64,000 nucleotides of DNA, from the NCBI GenBank assembly GCA_023053685.1, contig JALIGW010000010.1, forward strand, positions 8,408,596-8,472,595, given 5' to 3'. The notes below the pieces were generated by a model. That model had not been told where the DNA came from. It saw only the letters and a program-made list of their open reading frames with translations, and searched no databases. Both the position numbers and the translations under genes were made by a program. This stretch comes from Diadophis punctatus similis (Eukaryota > Chordata > Lepidosauria > Squamata > Dipsadidae). Positions 9,435 to 21,300 of this stretch are shown in pieces. Positions within the stretch are counted from its first letter, which is position 1. Every line of letters begins with the position of its first letter.

Positions 9435-11398
9435 TTTAAAAAATGTCTCTTTTGTATATGTTTGGAATGGTTTACCCAGCCTTTGCTTTGATCAAAATTA
9501 AATGCTGATTCTTTCTCAAGCCTCCGCTTAAGTTATTTTGCCTCATTGTTGGCTTAAGCGTATCACCAGACCTTACAATATTTTCAAATGTCTCAAACAA
9601 CATCTGCCTAACAGCCACAAGACATCAACAACACAGCAAAGGAAATCTATTTGTAAACTTTGAAATATTCCATTTTTACCTGCCTTGAAACATTTTTTTA
9701 CCTCCCCCTTTGAACTCGGGAGAACACTAGAAGTTTGCTTGTCGTAGGAAGAAGGAACAAGTGCTTTCTGTATGCACAAAGCACTCAAAGCTCAGAACTG
9801 GGCAGGATAGAAGCAGTAAATGAACCATTGCCAAGTTTCTGCAGAAAGAAAGAACATCAATTCTCCATCTTGTTGTTGAAGGTAGGTATTTACTCTGTTC
9901 AGTAATTAAGGGCTAAAAGTGCCCTTAGGAGCCAAACTCTCCAGCCTCTGGACTTCCTGCACAAAACATATTGAATATGCAGATGGCAAGGCCAAAGTGA
10001 GGAAAATATATGATGGCTTTAAAAGATATTGAATTTTAAGTGCTTTGCAAATCATAAAATGTTGTTGTAGCAATGCTTATTATGGTTATAAATTTAAAAT
10101 GAAGGATTGGCATTTGATACCATGCTGATATTATTTATGAATCAGTTAAAGGTTTGCACTTCTAAATTTTAAAAATGACAATTAAAATAAATAATAAATA
10201 AGCCTATCATATATGGAATTAAAGTTTTGTTATATTTTACAATATCAATTTATTTATTTATCTTTGAGTACATTAATTGAAATTGAACAAAATAAAATAT
10301 TTGACTTCTACTAGAACATATTGTAAATAACATTTATAATTAAAAACAAATGCTATCAATAAAAATCTGAACCTTCCCAAACCTGAGTTTCATAGAAGCA
10401 TGAGAAAAAGAAGATTATACTGATAATTAGTCTATAATGTAGACTAATGAAATAATAAAGTGCCAGAAAATGTAATCTTCCTTATAAGAAGCCTTAGTTC
10501 TAAGGCTCTTCATGTTTTCATTTGATTAAATGTGGCCTTGACATATTTGGCAGAGTGCAAAAATAATGGGACTGTTTTCTATGGTATCTAGGTGAACAAG
10601 GTCAGAGTTAAGACAACTTCTAGTCTAGCGGACATATAAATGTTATGCTATGCAGGACTCTCAGAATTTGTTAGCAATTTATGTTCAAAATGTGTAAAAC
10701 AAGTTCAACCCAGATTGTTTGCATATTTTCTAACATATAAGTAGCAGAGATGGCTGTGGCTGCAAATTGAAAATTGTACTGTGTTCAGAAGTAATTGAAA
10801 ACATGTTTTCTTAAAAGTCTCTCTGCTAGCCATAAATCAAACATAATTCAAGAAAAATATAATACATTCTATGCAGCAGGTATCCATATTAAGTACTGGC
10901 CATAATTTTATGTGGGCTTTCAACTCACCTATCCTAACATTTAATTGATTAGCCAATGAAGGAAGTTTGTAATCTTGAAAATATAGCAGTTGATTATCCT
11001 GTATGTGGAAATTGGCAGTTAGACATACGCATAGAATCATAATTATGAACCCTTTCCTCAACATTCTCTTTTAAACCATGTGCAGCACATTGAGTTGAGC
11101 TTGCATGCTTGGTGGAACACATTCTTATATACAATCCAAACATTTCAGAATGAAGTAAAGCACCATACTTAACAGATGCTAGCTTAGGTAGAAGTACCAC
11201 TGTGGGAAACTTATGAAAAGAGGTCTATCCTTTCTGCTATTGATGCCACTCCTACCCAGTTCCTTGAGATGCAGTTACCTCAGGGAACCTGGGCTGGGTC
11301 CAGCATTGATATGAATATAGCTGCATACAGATTAATAAAGGATACTTTATCTACATTGCATATTATACCATTAATTATAATCAAGAGGTAAACATATT
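9435..11398. other. Unassigned AT-rich intergenic stretch
   Basis: No ORF with recognisable content, no terminal repeats and no clear repeat family on either strand. The ORFs at 9573-9788, 10837-11064 and 10994-11200 (-) have no domain signature. It may hold old undetectable repeats or host intergenic DNA. Confidence 0.6.
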
Positions 11399-11917
11399 TG
11401 TGAGGATCTGGGGGTTGCAGGCCCAGCACACAGATCAGCATTGTGAAAAAGATCAATGATGTCTGAGTGGTGAGCTTGTGCCCCTGTGTATGTGGAAATT
11501 ATGCCTTGCAAGCATAACGTGATGGGCTAAGATCGTGGGAAAAGAGGAACTTAAATTGTTCACATATATAAAAATAGTAATGTTGTGACATTTAAGCTGA
11601 AGAAGCTAGCAACTGCCCCTGTTGCTATGGCAGAATGGCAAATTCCAGAAAGTCATGTGGCTTTGTGGTTTTCAGGTATAAAAGAACTAGGATGAGTTGT
11701 GGAGGGTTGTCAATCAGCCTCAAGCCATCCCCTTGACTGCTTGTCAGATTGACCCTCATTGCAATGTGATTAATGTAAGTGATTTATGTTTGTTATGCTT
11801 TGAATTCTAATAAACCTCTGAATTCTAAAGTGAGACTTTTTGTGGTGTGCTGTCTGTTCAATTGTTATTAAGTGCAGCTATGTTCATAATTTTCATAATG
11901 AGGATTCTTCCCTGACA
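11399..11917 (+). mobile_element. Putative solo LTR
   Basis: Begins TGTGAGGATCTGG and ends CCTGACA, with a TATAAAAG box at 11677-11684 and an AATAAA signal at 11809-11814 about 130 bases downstream, in the order expected of U3-R-U5. No matching second copy and no clean 4-6-bp target duplication were found, so the ends are approximate and the call is tentative. Confidence 0.5.
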
Positions 11918-11933
11918 GCACTATGCTAGTATA

Positions 11934-11953
11934 CACACACACACGCACACATG

Positions 11954-11989
<36 letters not shown>

Positions 11990-11996
11990 TATATAT
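11934..11996. repeat. (AC)n microsatellite
   Basis: ACACAC runs broken by ACGC, ATGC and AAAC steps, followed by a short ATATAT stretch. Directly downstream of the putative solo LTR. Confidence 0.9.
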
Positions 11997-12079
11997 ATAA
12001 TTAATGCTATTAATAATTTAAGAATTGGTTTTCAGTATAAAAAAGAAAAGCATTGAATAATAGATGAGAACTAACATAT

Positions 12080-12880
12080 CCTACCAGAACTGCCCTGGAA
12101 ATGACGAGGAGCTGGACCCTGCCGCCTCAGCCTGGTGCTCCCTCTGGTGGCACCCAGCAGCAGCTGCAGCTCGTTGGCCCCTCAGCCACACATTGGCTGC
12201 CAGCAACGGCCAGGGGCATCCGATAAACCATGCTGGCCCTGCCCCACCTGCAGCACACTCGCACACCTCACTGTCCTGGAGCCTGGAGCTACCTCTGCCC
12301 CACAGTAGCAGCAGCCCCATCCTGCAGGAGTCCTGCCACCCCTCTGCTGTCCTCCAGCCTGGGAAGGCCGGGAGCCCAGAGGTGAAGCTGCCATCATAGC
12401 CTGCTGGATGTCTAGCTGCGCTTGGCCCGGCCCACCTGCAGCACACTCACGTATCTCAGGGCCCCACACCCAGGCCATCTCCACCCTGCCTTTCACCCTG
12501 CCTTGCCTTGCCTCGCCTCGCCCCGTGGTGGCACTGGCGGCAGCAGCAGCCCCACCCAGCAGGAGCCCTGCCACCCTTCCGCCCCTCCGCTCTCCAGCAC
12601 GGGAAGGTTGCAAACCCAGAGATGAAGTTGCCATCTCAGCCCGCTGGGTTGCAGTCCAGTAAGCCACGCGCCACCTGTAGCACTCTTTTGCACCTTGGGC
12701 ACTGCAGCCCGTGCAGCGCAGGTGGGTGTGAGTGCCGCGGCCATCAGGCCAGTCCTTTAAGTGGGAGGCAGAGGCATAGGGGGAAAGCACACCATCCGGC
12801 TCATTGGATACTCTGGGCGGCCACCCATCCTGTTTCAGCCGCAGCAGCCACAGACAAGTAAAAACAGATAGTGGGGCCAC
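12080..12880. repeat. GC-rich imperfect tandem repeat, units of about 235 bases
   Basis: Two to three diverged units share blocks in the same order: CCACCTGCAGCACACTC (12244, 12432, and CCACCTGTAGCACTC at 12671), GCAGCAGCCCCA (about 12308 and 12543), CAGGAG..CCTGCCACCC, and GGGAAGG...CCCAGAG.TGAAG.TGCCATC (12362 and 12600). Blocks recur at about 235 bases. Open frames occur on both strands across it, as expected of stop-poor GC-rich DNA rather than a gene. Family unknown. Confidence 0.55.
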
Positions 12881-13769
12881 AGCAAGGCAGCCTAGCCGAT
12901 TGTTGTCACTGCCACGTCATGACCCATGCCGACTCGGCCTCCACTGTCCAACCTTGTCCTCCAACTTCAACCGCACACATGGGATGACCCTCCTGCCTGC
13001 TCCTACACCTCCGACAGCCCCCCTGAACAGGAAGGGCAGGGAGTCCCCATCTGCAAGAGGCAGCTGGGATTCCTTTCCCTGCTCTGCTTTACTCTACCCT
13101 GCCTGAACCCAGCCCTGGAGCTGCCCTCTGCCAGAGTCCAAAGGAGCCATTTAAGTGAGGGGGTTGTGGAGCAAGAGACCAAATCCACCCAGGAGGTTCT
13201 GGACTCTGAGCAGCGCTTAAGTGTCAAATCGGGTGGCAATGTCTATTGAGGACAAACTCCATTTAGAAAAGACAGAGCAGGGGTTAGTCAAAGAAGATAA
13301 TGACAACCGGGTCACCCCTATTCCCTTCAGACTACAGAGATGATGCCTACCTAACAACAAAAAATGAGACGTTGCGTGCTCCTTTCCACAATCTCCAGAG
13401 TCCATCTATGACGCTCATACCTCAAAACCTGTGGACGACACCATAGTGCAAACGATGCAGCAGCCTACAGCCACAGCATAAACAACAGCAAGCTTCAAAA
13501 AGCAATCGAACCAGTCTTCTGCAATGTCTCCCACAGTATCTGTTCAACAGAATGGTGCTGAATATATATCAGATGACCTCAGCAATTCTAAGGGAGAAGC
13601 TAGCAATGGTATGTTATATTAAATCACTGTCAGGTTCCCAGAAGCCTCATCGGAAATTGCAATGGCACCATCTCATTGACAACCATATCAGCAAAAAAGC
13701 AATGGCAGCTCACCTAATGCTACCATCTCAGAACGCAAATAGTGGTATTGTTGATACCAGACATGGAGC
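12881..13769. other. Unassigned stretch, GC-rich then mixed
   Basis: The first 350 bases continue the GC-rich character of the preceding array. The rest has no ORF or repeat signature that I recognise. Confidence 0.5.
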
Positions 13770-14339
13770 GTCATGCCCCAGCATATAACTTTTATATACT
13801 GTTGTCCCAACAGTATATATGCCCCAACATATGATCTTTATATACTGTTGTTGCTCTCTAGCCCCATCTAGTGGCCGGAGAGACAAATACCAAGTATATT
13901 GTTTGAAGACCCCACCCCATTACCCATCAGCCCACACTCTCAAAACAAGTGCACGCTGGGAAGCCAGACTCCATTTTCCTTTAGCATTTGGAGAAGGCAG
14001 AAGCACATAGAAGAATCCATCTTAATCTGTGGCACATGGTCATCCAAGAACAAACCCACATCCCACACACAGAGCATTACTGGTGAGATTTAAATTGCTT
14101 GTATTTATTAATAGTTATGTTCAGCAGTAACTTAATACTATCTATCTTTTATTTGGTTCTCATTGTATGTATCCCTATTTACCCCAGTTTCATCATATCC
14201 TGTTCTTTCAATAAAGCATTCAGATCTATGCACATGGTCTGTTTTATTGGAGGATATGTGGGTTTAACTGCATGTCGAGCTGCACACAGACTAACTTGTA
14301 GTGAGGACAGAACAGGAAGCTAAAGCAGACGTGTCCACA
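13770..14339 (+). mobile_element. Possible LTR-like repeat
   Basis: A direct duplication of about 32 bases (GCCCCARCATAT...CTTTATATACTGTTGT) occurs near 13775 and 13820. AATAAA follows at about 14209-14214 with a T-rich stretch, and the segment ends GTGTCCACA. The layout suggests an LTR, but no terminal duplication or partner was found. It could be another repeat type. Confidence 0.3.
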
Positions 14340-15594
14340 GCATTCACTGCTATTATCAAAAAGGTACACATATAACAATTGATATGAGTTTATATCCTGT
14401 CAATAGTGACACTGCTTTTTCATCTTCACCATCACTTCTAAATCCAGAGATTACCTAATCCAAATGCTACTGGATTCTGCAATTTCAATTTCACAAATCT
14501 TTAATCTTTCTATTTTTGCAAATCAGTGTAAACTCCACTATCTACCAGCAAAAACCATAGGATGAAGAGTATTTCTACTAACATCTTTTATATGGTACAT
14601 TTGGGGAGAGAAACATTTCCTCATAGAACCAGTAGAGGGAATAAATCCATCATTGGTATATTGCAGCTTTGATTTAGAAAAGGGCTTAAGAGACTTGCAA
14701 GTTTTAAAACTAATGACAGCATTTCAGTCTCCTCAATCTGAAATTTTCTAAATGGGTTGGACTACAACTATCAAGATGCCAGTAATTCACTACATCTAGA
14801 AGCACTGTAACAGCAATATTTAATAAGAAGAAATATTTCCTATAATAGCCTTTATATAATAGCCTTTATATAATCACTATGAAAGTTATAACTGCACTGA
14901 ACACAATTTTCTCAAAGCTAGGAGCCAACATGCAATACTAAACAGATACTATATGTAGTACGTGTATGGTGAATTACTAAGTAAGACTGTGATTAAACAA
15001 TCCCATAAACATATCACATGCTTGGATTTATTGTGCCAGCTACCTTCTAATTTGATCTTGTAAATGAGTTCTTCACTGTGGCACATTATTTTTCAAGCAA
15101 CTGTCTTTCATATTCTGTTTGCACAATCCAGAAAGGACCACAGCTAAAAACTGGAACACATGGTCTGTAAACAAAAATTTCTAGGATTAGTTCCTGGTAT
15201 CTGCAGATACAGGTTCTTCAGATAGGGAAGCCTTTAGTCTAAGGCATATGTGCCACTGTGGGCCTATGAAGTCAACACTGAGCCATATGGACCAGTGATT
15301 TCATTCTGTGAAATAGAATTGGTCATGCTCTTTATGGCAGTAACAGTAGTTATCCAAAGTGGCATGTTAAAGCCTGAAGATGTTTTGCATAAGAAGTTAA
15401 ACCCAATCCTTGACCAGTCAGAGAAGATACTGCAACTTAACTAAAACCAACTGATTTTCAAGTAGGCAATCTAAACTGCTTTCAACCTCTCTTGTCCCTA
15501 GAACTCACAAGGTCAGCTGCTATTAGTTACTAGGGTAACATGCTTCAAGTATCCTAATTGTTAAGGAGTTATTGTGCTGTTGAACAATACACAG
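14340..15594. other. Unassigned AT-rich stretch
   Basis: No gene, no terminal repeats and no recognised family. The 64-codon ORF at 15250-15444 has no domain features. Confidence 0.6.
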
Positions 15595-16062
15595 CGAAAT
15601 AGTGATTCTGGTTGTGGTGTTGCAGTTTGATATGAATGCTATTCAGCCAATAAACAGATACAGTTTAGTATTTACAAATAGTTTACTTAAAGTAGTAGCA
15701 AAGTTCAAATAGGAAGTCCAAGTCATACACAGTAAGTCAGTCAATGCGAAGAATCTTTTCTTGCCTATCTTTGTTTTAACTAACAAAGATTACAGATAAC
15801 AATCAATTCTACTCTATCACAGATAGCTACTCTTTTACAGCAGCTCTTCACAGTAATTTCACACAGTCACAAAGTCAATTACTCATCAGTAAAGTAGCAG
15901 AGAGATAATCAGCAGAGAGTCAGCACTCCGGAACACACCTTCAAACACACAGAGACATTAATCACCATTCTGAGCATGCTCTCTTGCTTCCTTATATAGT
16001 AATCAGCCGTCAATGCATTTAAAGCAATACACACATAACATTGATTTGTGGCTTGTTCATAT
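15595..16062 (-). mobile_element. Possible LTR on the minus strand
   Basis: The plus strand ends in CTTCCTTATATAGTAATCAG, which on the minus strand reads ACTATATAAGGAAG, a good TATA context. The layout, with this box near one end and an A/T-rich possible polyadenylation region near the other, resembles the LTR of Gypsy-D at 55.5-56.6 kb. Ends and target duplication could not be fixed. Confidence 0.35.
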
Positions 16063-16096
16063 ATTAGCAAACCAATAGTTTGAACAGGGTTCTAAC

Positions 16097-16393
16097 CAGG
16101 GGTGAAATCCTCCCAGTTCGCTCTTACCTGTCGGTCGCCGCAGAGCCGAGGAAGCTGGTGGCGTTCGCGCCCGCCCGCTTCCCCCGCCCACCTGGATGCC
16201 GCCATTTGCGTTATTTTGCCCTTTGTGCATGCGCAAAGCATACAGCATGCGCAGTGCGCAAAAGAATGCAAATGGTGGCGTCCAGGTGGGCAGGGGAAGC
16301 GGGCGGGGGCAGCCCCACGCCGCGAACGCCACCAGCTTCTTCAGCTCTGCGGCGACTGACAGGTAAGAGCGAACAGGGAGGATTTCACCCCTG
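16097..16393. mobile_element. Palindromic hAT-type MITE
   Basis: A 297-bp fold-back element. The left arm starts CAGGGGTGAAATCCTCCC and the right arm ends with its reverse complement; the two arms match over most of their length, through GTTCGCTCTTACCTGTC, GTCGCCGCAGAG and GGTGGCGTTCGCG up to a GCGCA-rich centre near 16240. It is flanked by an 8-bp duplication with one mismatch, GTTCTAAC (16089-16096) and GTTCTAAT (16394-16401). Eight-base duplications and CAGGGGTG ends are typical of hAT elements. It has no coding capacity and depends on a transposase made elsewhere. Confidence 0.85.
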
Positions 16394-16401
16394 GTTCTAA
16401 T

Positions 16402-17229
16402 ACTAATACCTTTCAAGGTTGAGAAGCTTTATATTATCTCACTTTCATTGACAATCCAAAATTTATCCCTGGACAAAGAAAATGATTGTTTAGAAAGCAC
16501 TTTTAAAAAGTTTTTTTTGTCGTCCATTATTTCATTTTGCTTTTGTTTTAGTTGCATTCATTGTAATGATCCTTGCAATGGGATTCACTCTATTACTTAT
16601 ATTCATTAGCTGCATATCATGTAGCTTCTTCTAAAGTAAAACATCATTTAAATTGAGTTTGACTTCTTGTAATTTCATGGATTTCCATGTAGATTTATTT
16701 GCAGTAGCAAAGAAGCAATTTGCCATTAATGGTTCCTTCTGGTGCCCCCCCCCCCCCAATTTCTAGAGTTCTCAAATTTATTTAGAGCCTTGTAATTTTC
16801 TGGTAGTCTTCCATTCAAATGCTACCCAGTCCAACCTTCCCAGATTTTTTTCAATCAACCAAATGAACAAGGCGTTAACTAGCTTGGCAGACTTGTTTTT
16901 GGCTATGTAAAATATGACCTTAATAATGAAAGAATAATTGTGTTTCTATCTAATCAAATGAGGTGCAAAAAAATTCAAAATAATTCCTTCAAAGGAGACA
17001 TTAAGATTAAAGATAAAACAACATTTTGTAGTTTTATAATTTGACTAGACAACCTATGATCTTTCAAGGTTATTTCATTACCTAAATAGAGAAATAGAAT
17101 GACCACAGCTGAGTTGCTATTGTTTTGGTTTTAAAATTAAGGAAGAAAAGATCATTTTATTAAAGAAGAAAGATGTGTAGCAAGACAACCATAAATGCTT
17201 TTTGTTTAGCAAATGATTTTTTAATGACA
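16402..17229. other. Unassigned stretch with a C13 run
   Basis: No gene or repeat recognised except a run of 13 C at 16745-16757, a likely length-variable site. Confidence 0.6.
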
Positions 17230-17279
17230 TTTGTGGTTGATCTGCATTCTTTAAAAGTACTCGACTGTTCTCACTTCTT

Positions 17280-17460
17280 TTTCCTCAGCTTAAAGTAGCA
17301 TATAGCTGACCATGTTGGAATGGAATACTATTTTCTCCAGATAAATCAGTATATTCTCCATGGTTTGTCCTTGCACTTTATGTATAGTGAGAACAAAGCA
17401 TGACTGTGTCCGCTGAAGAGGGACATCTTTGCCCTCTGATAAATTCAGTGTTAATTCTTT
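17280..17460 (-). pseudogene. Helitron PIF1-like helicase C-terminus, relic
   Basis: Minus-strand frame closed by TAA at 17290-17292. It contains SCFVLTIHKVQGQTMENI, which matches the late SF1 helicase motif of PIF1/Helitron helicases (consensus AMTINKSQGQT), followed by a degenerate IYLEKIVFHSNMVSYMLL, corresponding to the segment ending in the LYVALSR motif. These helicases unwind DNA during rolling-circle transposition. It lies directly downstream of the N-terminal zinc-motif piece, so the HUH Rep domain and most of the helicase are deleted. Assignment is by eye. Confidence 0.6.
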
Positions 17461-17463
17461 GAA

Positions 17464-17682
17464 TCATGACCATGTAATTTTTGAACACTGATGTAATGGT
17501 GGATTTGCCCTTGAATAATCACAGAACTCATTTGTAATAGGTTCATCATTGCTATATAAATTGAGGAGTTCATTAGATAGAGGTTGCAAATTGCCTGTCA
17601 TGACCTTTCCCTTCATACAGCAGAAAACTGTGGTTTCTCCAGGAAATAGAAATGCATGACAGTGAGGGCAGACTTTGGTCAT
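17464..17682 (-). pseudogene. Helitron Rep/helicase N-terminal zinc motif, relic
   Basis: A 72-codon frame starting at ATG 17682. It carries CPHCHAFLFPGE and then FCCMKGKV, matching the C-x2-C-x-A...E...CC..GKV zinc-binding signature at the N-terminus of Helitron Rep-helicase proteins, followed by a typical LQPLSNELLNLY (family: LPPLxxPPExLxxL). The protein nicks and unwinds DNA in rolling-circle transposition. The expected HUH domain does not follow; helicase C-terminus appears next, so this is a deletion derivative. The L1 inserted at 17715 separates it from its own upstream coding at 25846-26130. Confidence 0.7.
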
Positions 17683-17719
17683 GCTACTAATATCAGCAGA
17701 AATATTACATCACAGCTTT

Positions 17720-18040
17720 AATGTTTCTAGACGCACAGAAAGCCTTTGATAATGTGAATTTATTGGGGTAATTGAATCAATATATACCAAGCAATCTGCT
17801 AAATATTATTAAATGGCGAAATGACAGAGAAAATTGATATAATGAAAGGAACCAGACAAGGCTGCCCTCTATCACCATTATTGTTCATCTTAACTTTGGA
17901 GGTCTTAACTAGGCTTGTAAGACAAGATAAAGATATAAAAGGAATAAAAATTAAAAATGAAGAATATAAATTACAAGCCTTTGCTGATGATTTAGTGTTC
18001 ATATTGGAAGATCCACTAGAAACAGGACCAAAATTATTAT
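17720..18040 (+). pseudogene. L1 (+) ORF2 RT fragment, before the nested L1
   Basis: Starts with motif A (FLDAQKAFDNVN), has a break near 17765-17815 where about 30 codons are degraded, then KGTRQGCPLSPLLF and the catalytic motif FADDLVF at about 17982-18000. It ends in the 13-bp duplication CCAAAATTATTAT (18028-18040). Broken and 5' truncated, so non-functional. Confidence 0.85.
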
Positions 18041-18331
18041 TATTTTTTTATTGAAAAGTTTTACAAGTACAAAGTGCACATAATTTTATCTTTTCTACCC
18101 TCCCTATCCCCCCTCCACCCTTCCTCCCATACTCACCCTCCCCCCCACCCCCCTCCCGGACTTCCCAGAGAAAAACACAAGGTATAGATTCAAGACAAAA
18201 GATATAAATCTACATAATACTAAAACAAACTGTTAGTTCAAAAATATCTTTTCCTTTCTTAACTCTTTGTTATCCATAAGCTTGAAAGTATAATCTATTA
18301 TTTCCTCAAACAACAAACAATAATATACTAT

Positions 18332-21300
18332 TTAGATTATATTAATCGGAAACTTTTTCTGAATATATTCCGTCCACCTACTCCATTCCAACGAATATCT
18401 TTCATTTGAATGATCCTTAAGATAAGATGAAACCTTAGCCATTTCGGCCAGATGTGTCACTTTCAATGTCCATTCTTCAATTGTAGGTATATCTTCCTTC
18501 TTCCAATATTGTGCCACCAGCAATCTGGCAGCCGTTATAAAATTCAAAATCAATTTAGTCTCTATAGGTGTGCAGTCCGTTGTTATTCCCAACAGAAAAA
18601 ACTGTGGTGTGAATTTAATTTTTTTCTTTAAGATATTTTGTATAATCCACCAAATTTTTATCCAAAAAGCCTTAATTTTTTTACAAGTCCACCATATATG
18701 GAAATATGTAGCATCATCACATTCACATCTCCAACATTTAGGCTGTAAATTGGGATACATACACGCTAATTTTTTAGGGTCTAAGTGCCATCTATAAAAC
18801 ATTTTATAAAAGTTTTCCCTCAAGTTTTGAGCTTGTGTAAATTTAACATTTGTGACCCATATCTTTTCCCATGTATCCATCATTATAGGTTCTCCAAAGT
18901 TTTGAGCCCATTTTATCATACAGTCTTTAACCAATTCTGATTCTGAATCCAATTCCAATAAAATATTATACAATCTTTTTATATGCATTGGACCATTATC
19001 TTTAATTTGTACAATCAAATTGTCTTCATTTTGCAAAATACCAATTTTTCTATCATCTCTCCATCTGGCCTGTATTTGTCTGCATTGAAACCATGTCCTA
19101 ACTATTCCTTCCTCTTTTAATTTCTCAAACGATTTTAGTTGAGATAATGTTCCATCTTCAAGAAGAAGTTCTTTATATGTAATCTTATCTGAGTTTTGTT
19201 CCAAATTTATATTTTCTATCGCGTGTCTGGGTACTGTCCACCAAGGTATTTTATCATTTAACTTGCATTGGTACTTTTTCCAGACACGCAATAAAGCATT
19301 TCTTAATATATGACTCTTAAAAGCTTTGTCTACCTTTTTATCATATACTAAATAGGCATGCAACCCATAAAGCAAACCATATCCCTCAATATTTAATATA
19401 CTCTCTTCTGTTAAATTAATCCAATCTGTAATTGCTGAGAGAACTGCTGCTTCATAATACAGTTTTAAGTTAGACATTTTTAAGCCCCCTTTTTCACGTG
19501 TATCCTGCATTATCTTCTGATTTACCCGCGGCTTCTTCCCTGCCCAAATAAATTTATTTATACCCTTTTGCCACTCCTTTAAAGTTCCATCTTTTTTAAG
19601 TATTGGTATCATTTGAAAGAGGAATAGAAACCTTGGTAGAACATTCATTTTGACAGCAGCTATCCTTCCCAGCAGTGACAATTGCAATTTTTCCCAATTT
19701 TCCATATCTTTCTGTATTTTTAACCATAATGGTTCATAATTATGTTGGTATAGTTTTGTATTTGTGGACATAATATAAACCTCTAAGTATTTGATCTTTT
19801 GAACTACTTCAAAACCTGTTGCCTTTTCTATTTCTTCTTTTTGGCTTCTTGTCACATTTTTAACTATTATTTTTGTTTTGGCTATATTTATCTTAAAACC
19901 AGATACTTGTCCATATAGATTGATTGTATCCATCAAGATTCTAATAGATTGTAACGGTTGGGTCAGAGTAACAACCAGGTCGTCCGCAAAGGCTCGTAAC
20001 TTGTATTCTTCCTGTCTAATCTTAATCCCCTTTATTGTGTCAAGTTCTCTTATTTTGCTAAGTAGTATTTCCAAACTCAAGATAAACAACAAAGGAGATA
20101 AAGGACATCCTAGTCTTGTTCCTTTTTCTATATTGAAATTATCTGTTAACCCACCATTAATTATTATTTGCGCTGTTTGTTTTTGATATATTGCCTGAAT
20201 AGATTGTACAAAATAATATCCAAGTTGTAATTTTTCTATTAGCTTTAATAAAATTCGCCAATTCAATCTACCGAAGGCTTTCTCAGCATCCAAAAATATC
20301 AGTGTTGCAGGGACCTGGTTGTTCTTTCCCAAATACTCTAATAAGTTAACAACTTGTCTAACATTAGTTTTCATTTGTCTACCTGTTAAAAACCCAGTTT
20401 GATCATGATGTATTATCTGTTGTAAGACTATCATTAATCTATTTGCTAAAATTTTTGCAAAAATTTTGTAATCTAAGTTTAAAAGTGAAATCGGCGTGTA
20501 GTTTTTTGGATCTGTAAGATCTTGACCCTCTTTTGGGATCAGAGAGATAAAAGCAGTTTTCCAAGATGGAGGTACAATACCTCCCTTTTGAATATTGTTA
20601 AACAGTTCTTTAAGTGGTTCCACCATTTCCTCCTGCAATTTTTTATAATAAACAGCAGTTAATCCATCTGTCCCCGGGGCCTTGCCCACTTTTAATTGTT
20701 TAATTGCAAATACAATCTCTTCTGAGGTTATCAATTGATTTAAAGTATCCCTCTGAATCTCAGTAGTTATATGAATATTTTGTTGCTGTAAATACCTATC
20801 TATCTCTTCTTCCCTAACTTTATCCCCATTATATAATCCTGAATAAAAATCTAAAAATGATTTTTTAATAAGTTCTTGTTCATAAGCTTCTTTACCCTTA
20901 TATCTGATTTTTTCAATAGTTCTTAATTTTTGCTTCTTTCTTAGCATGTATGCCAACCACCTCCCCGGTTTGTTTGCATTACTAAAAATATTAAATTTTG
21001 CATACTGTAAATTGGTTGCCACTTGGTCTGCCATTAACATATTGAACTGACCCCTTAATAAATTAATTACCTCTTTAATTTTCTTATCCATTGGATTAGA
21101 GATTAAGGCCCTTTCCTGTCTTTTAATCTCTTCTTCCAGTTCTTTCCTCTTTTCCTCTTTTTTTTCTTCTAAATTTATTGTTCAAATATATCAAAATACC
21201 TCTCATATAAGCTTTACTGGCATCCCAAACCATTTCCAAGGGTGTGCCCTTCTGCATATTATTAACAAAACATTATTTCATTAATTTTTTACATTCCCTC

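Noticed and set aside
9870..9900. AAGGTAGGT splice-donor-like sequence suggesting a host exon upstream
   Set aside because: A single short match without an adjoining coding frame or acceptor. Expected by chance.
12182..12880. A 232-codon minus-strand ORF and several overlapping ORFs on both strands
   Set aside because: They lie in a GC-rich imperfect tandem repeat that is poor in stop codons, and show no domain or consistent frame between repeat units.
15250..15444. 64-codon ORF as a small gene
   Set aside because: No domain, signal or codon evidence. Length is within random expectation in this composition.
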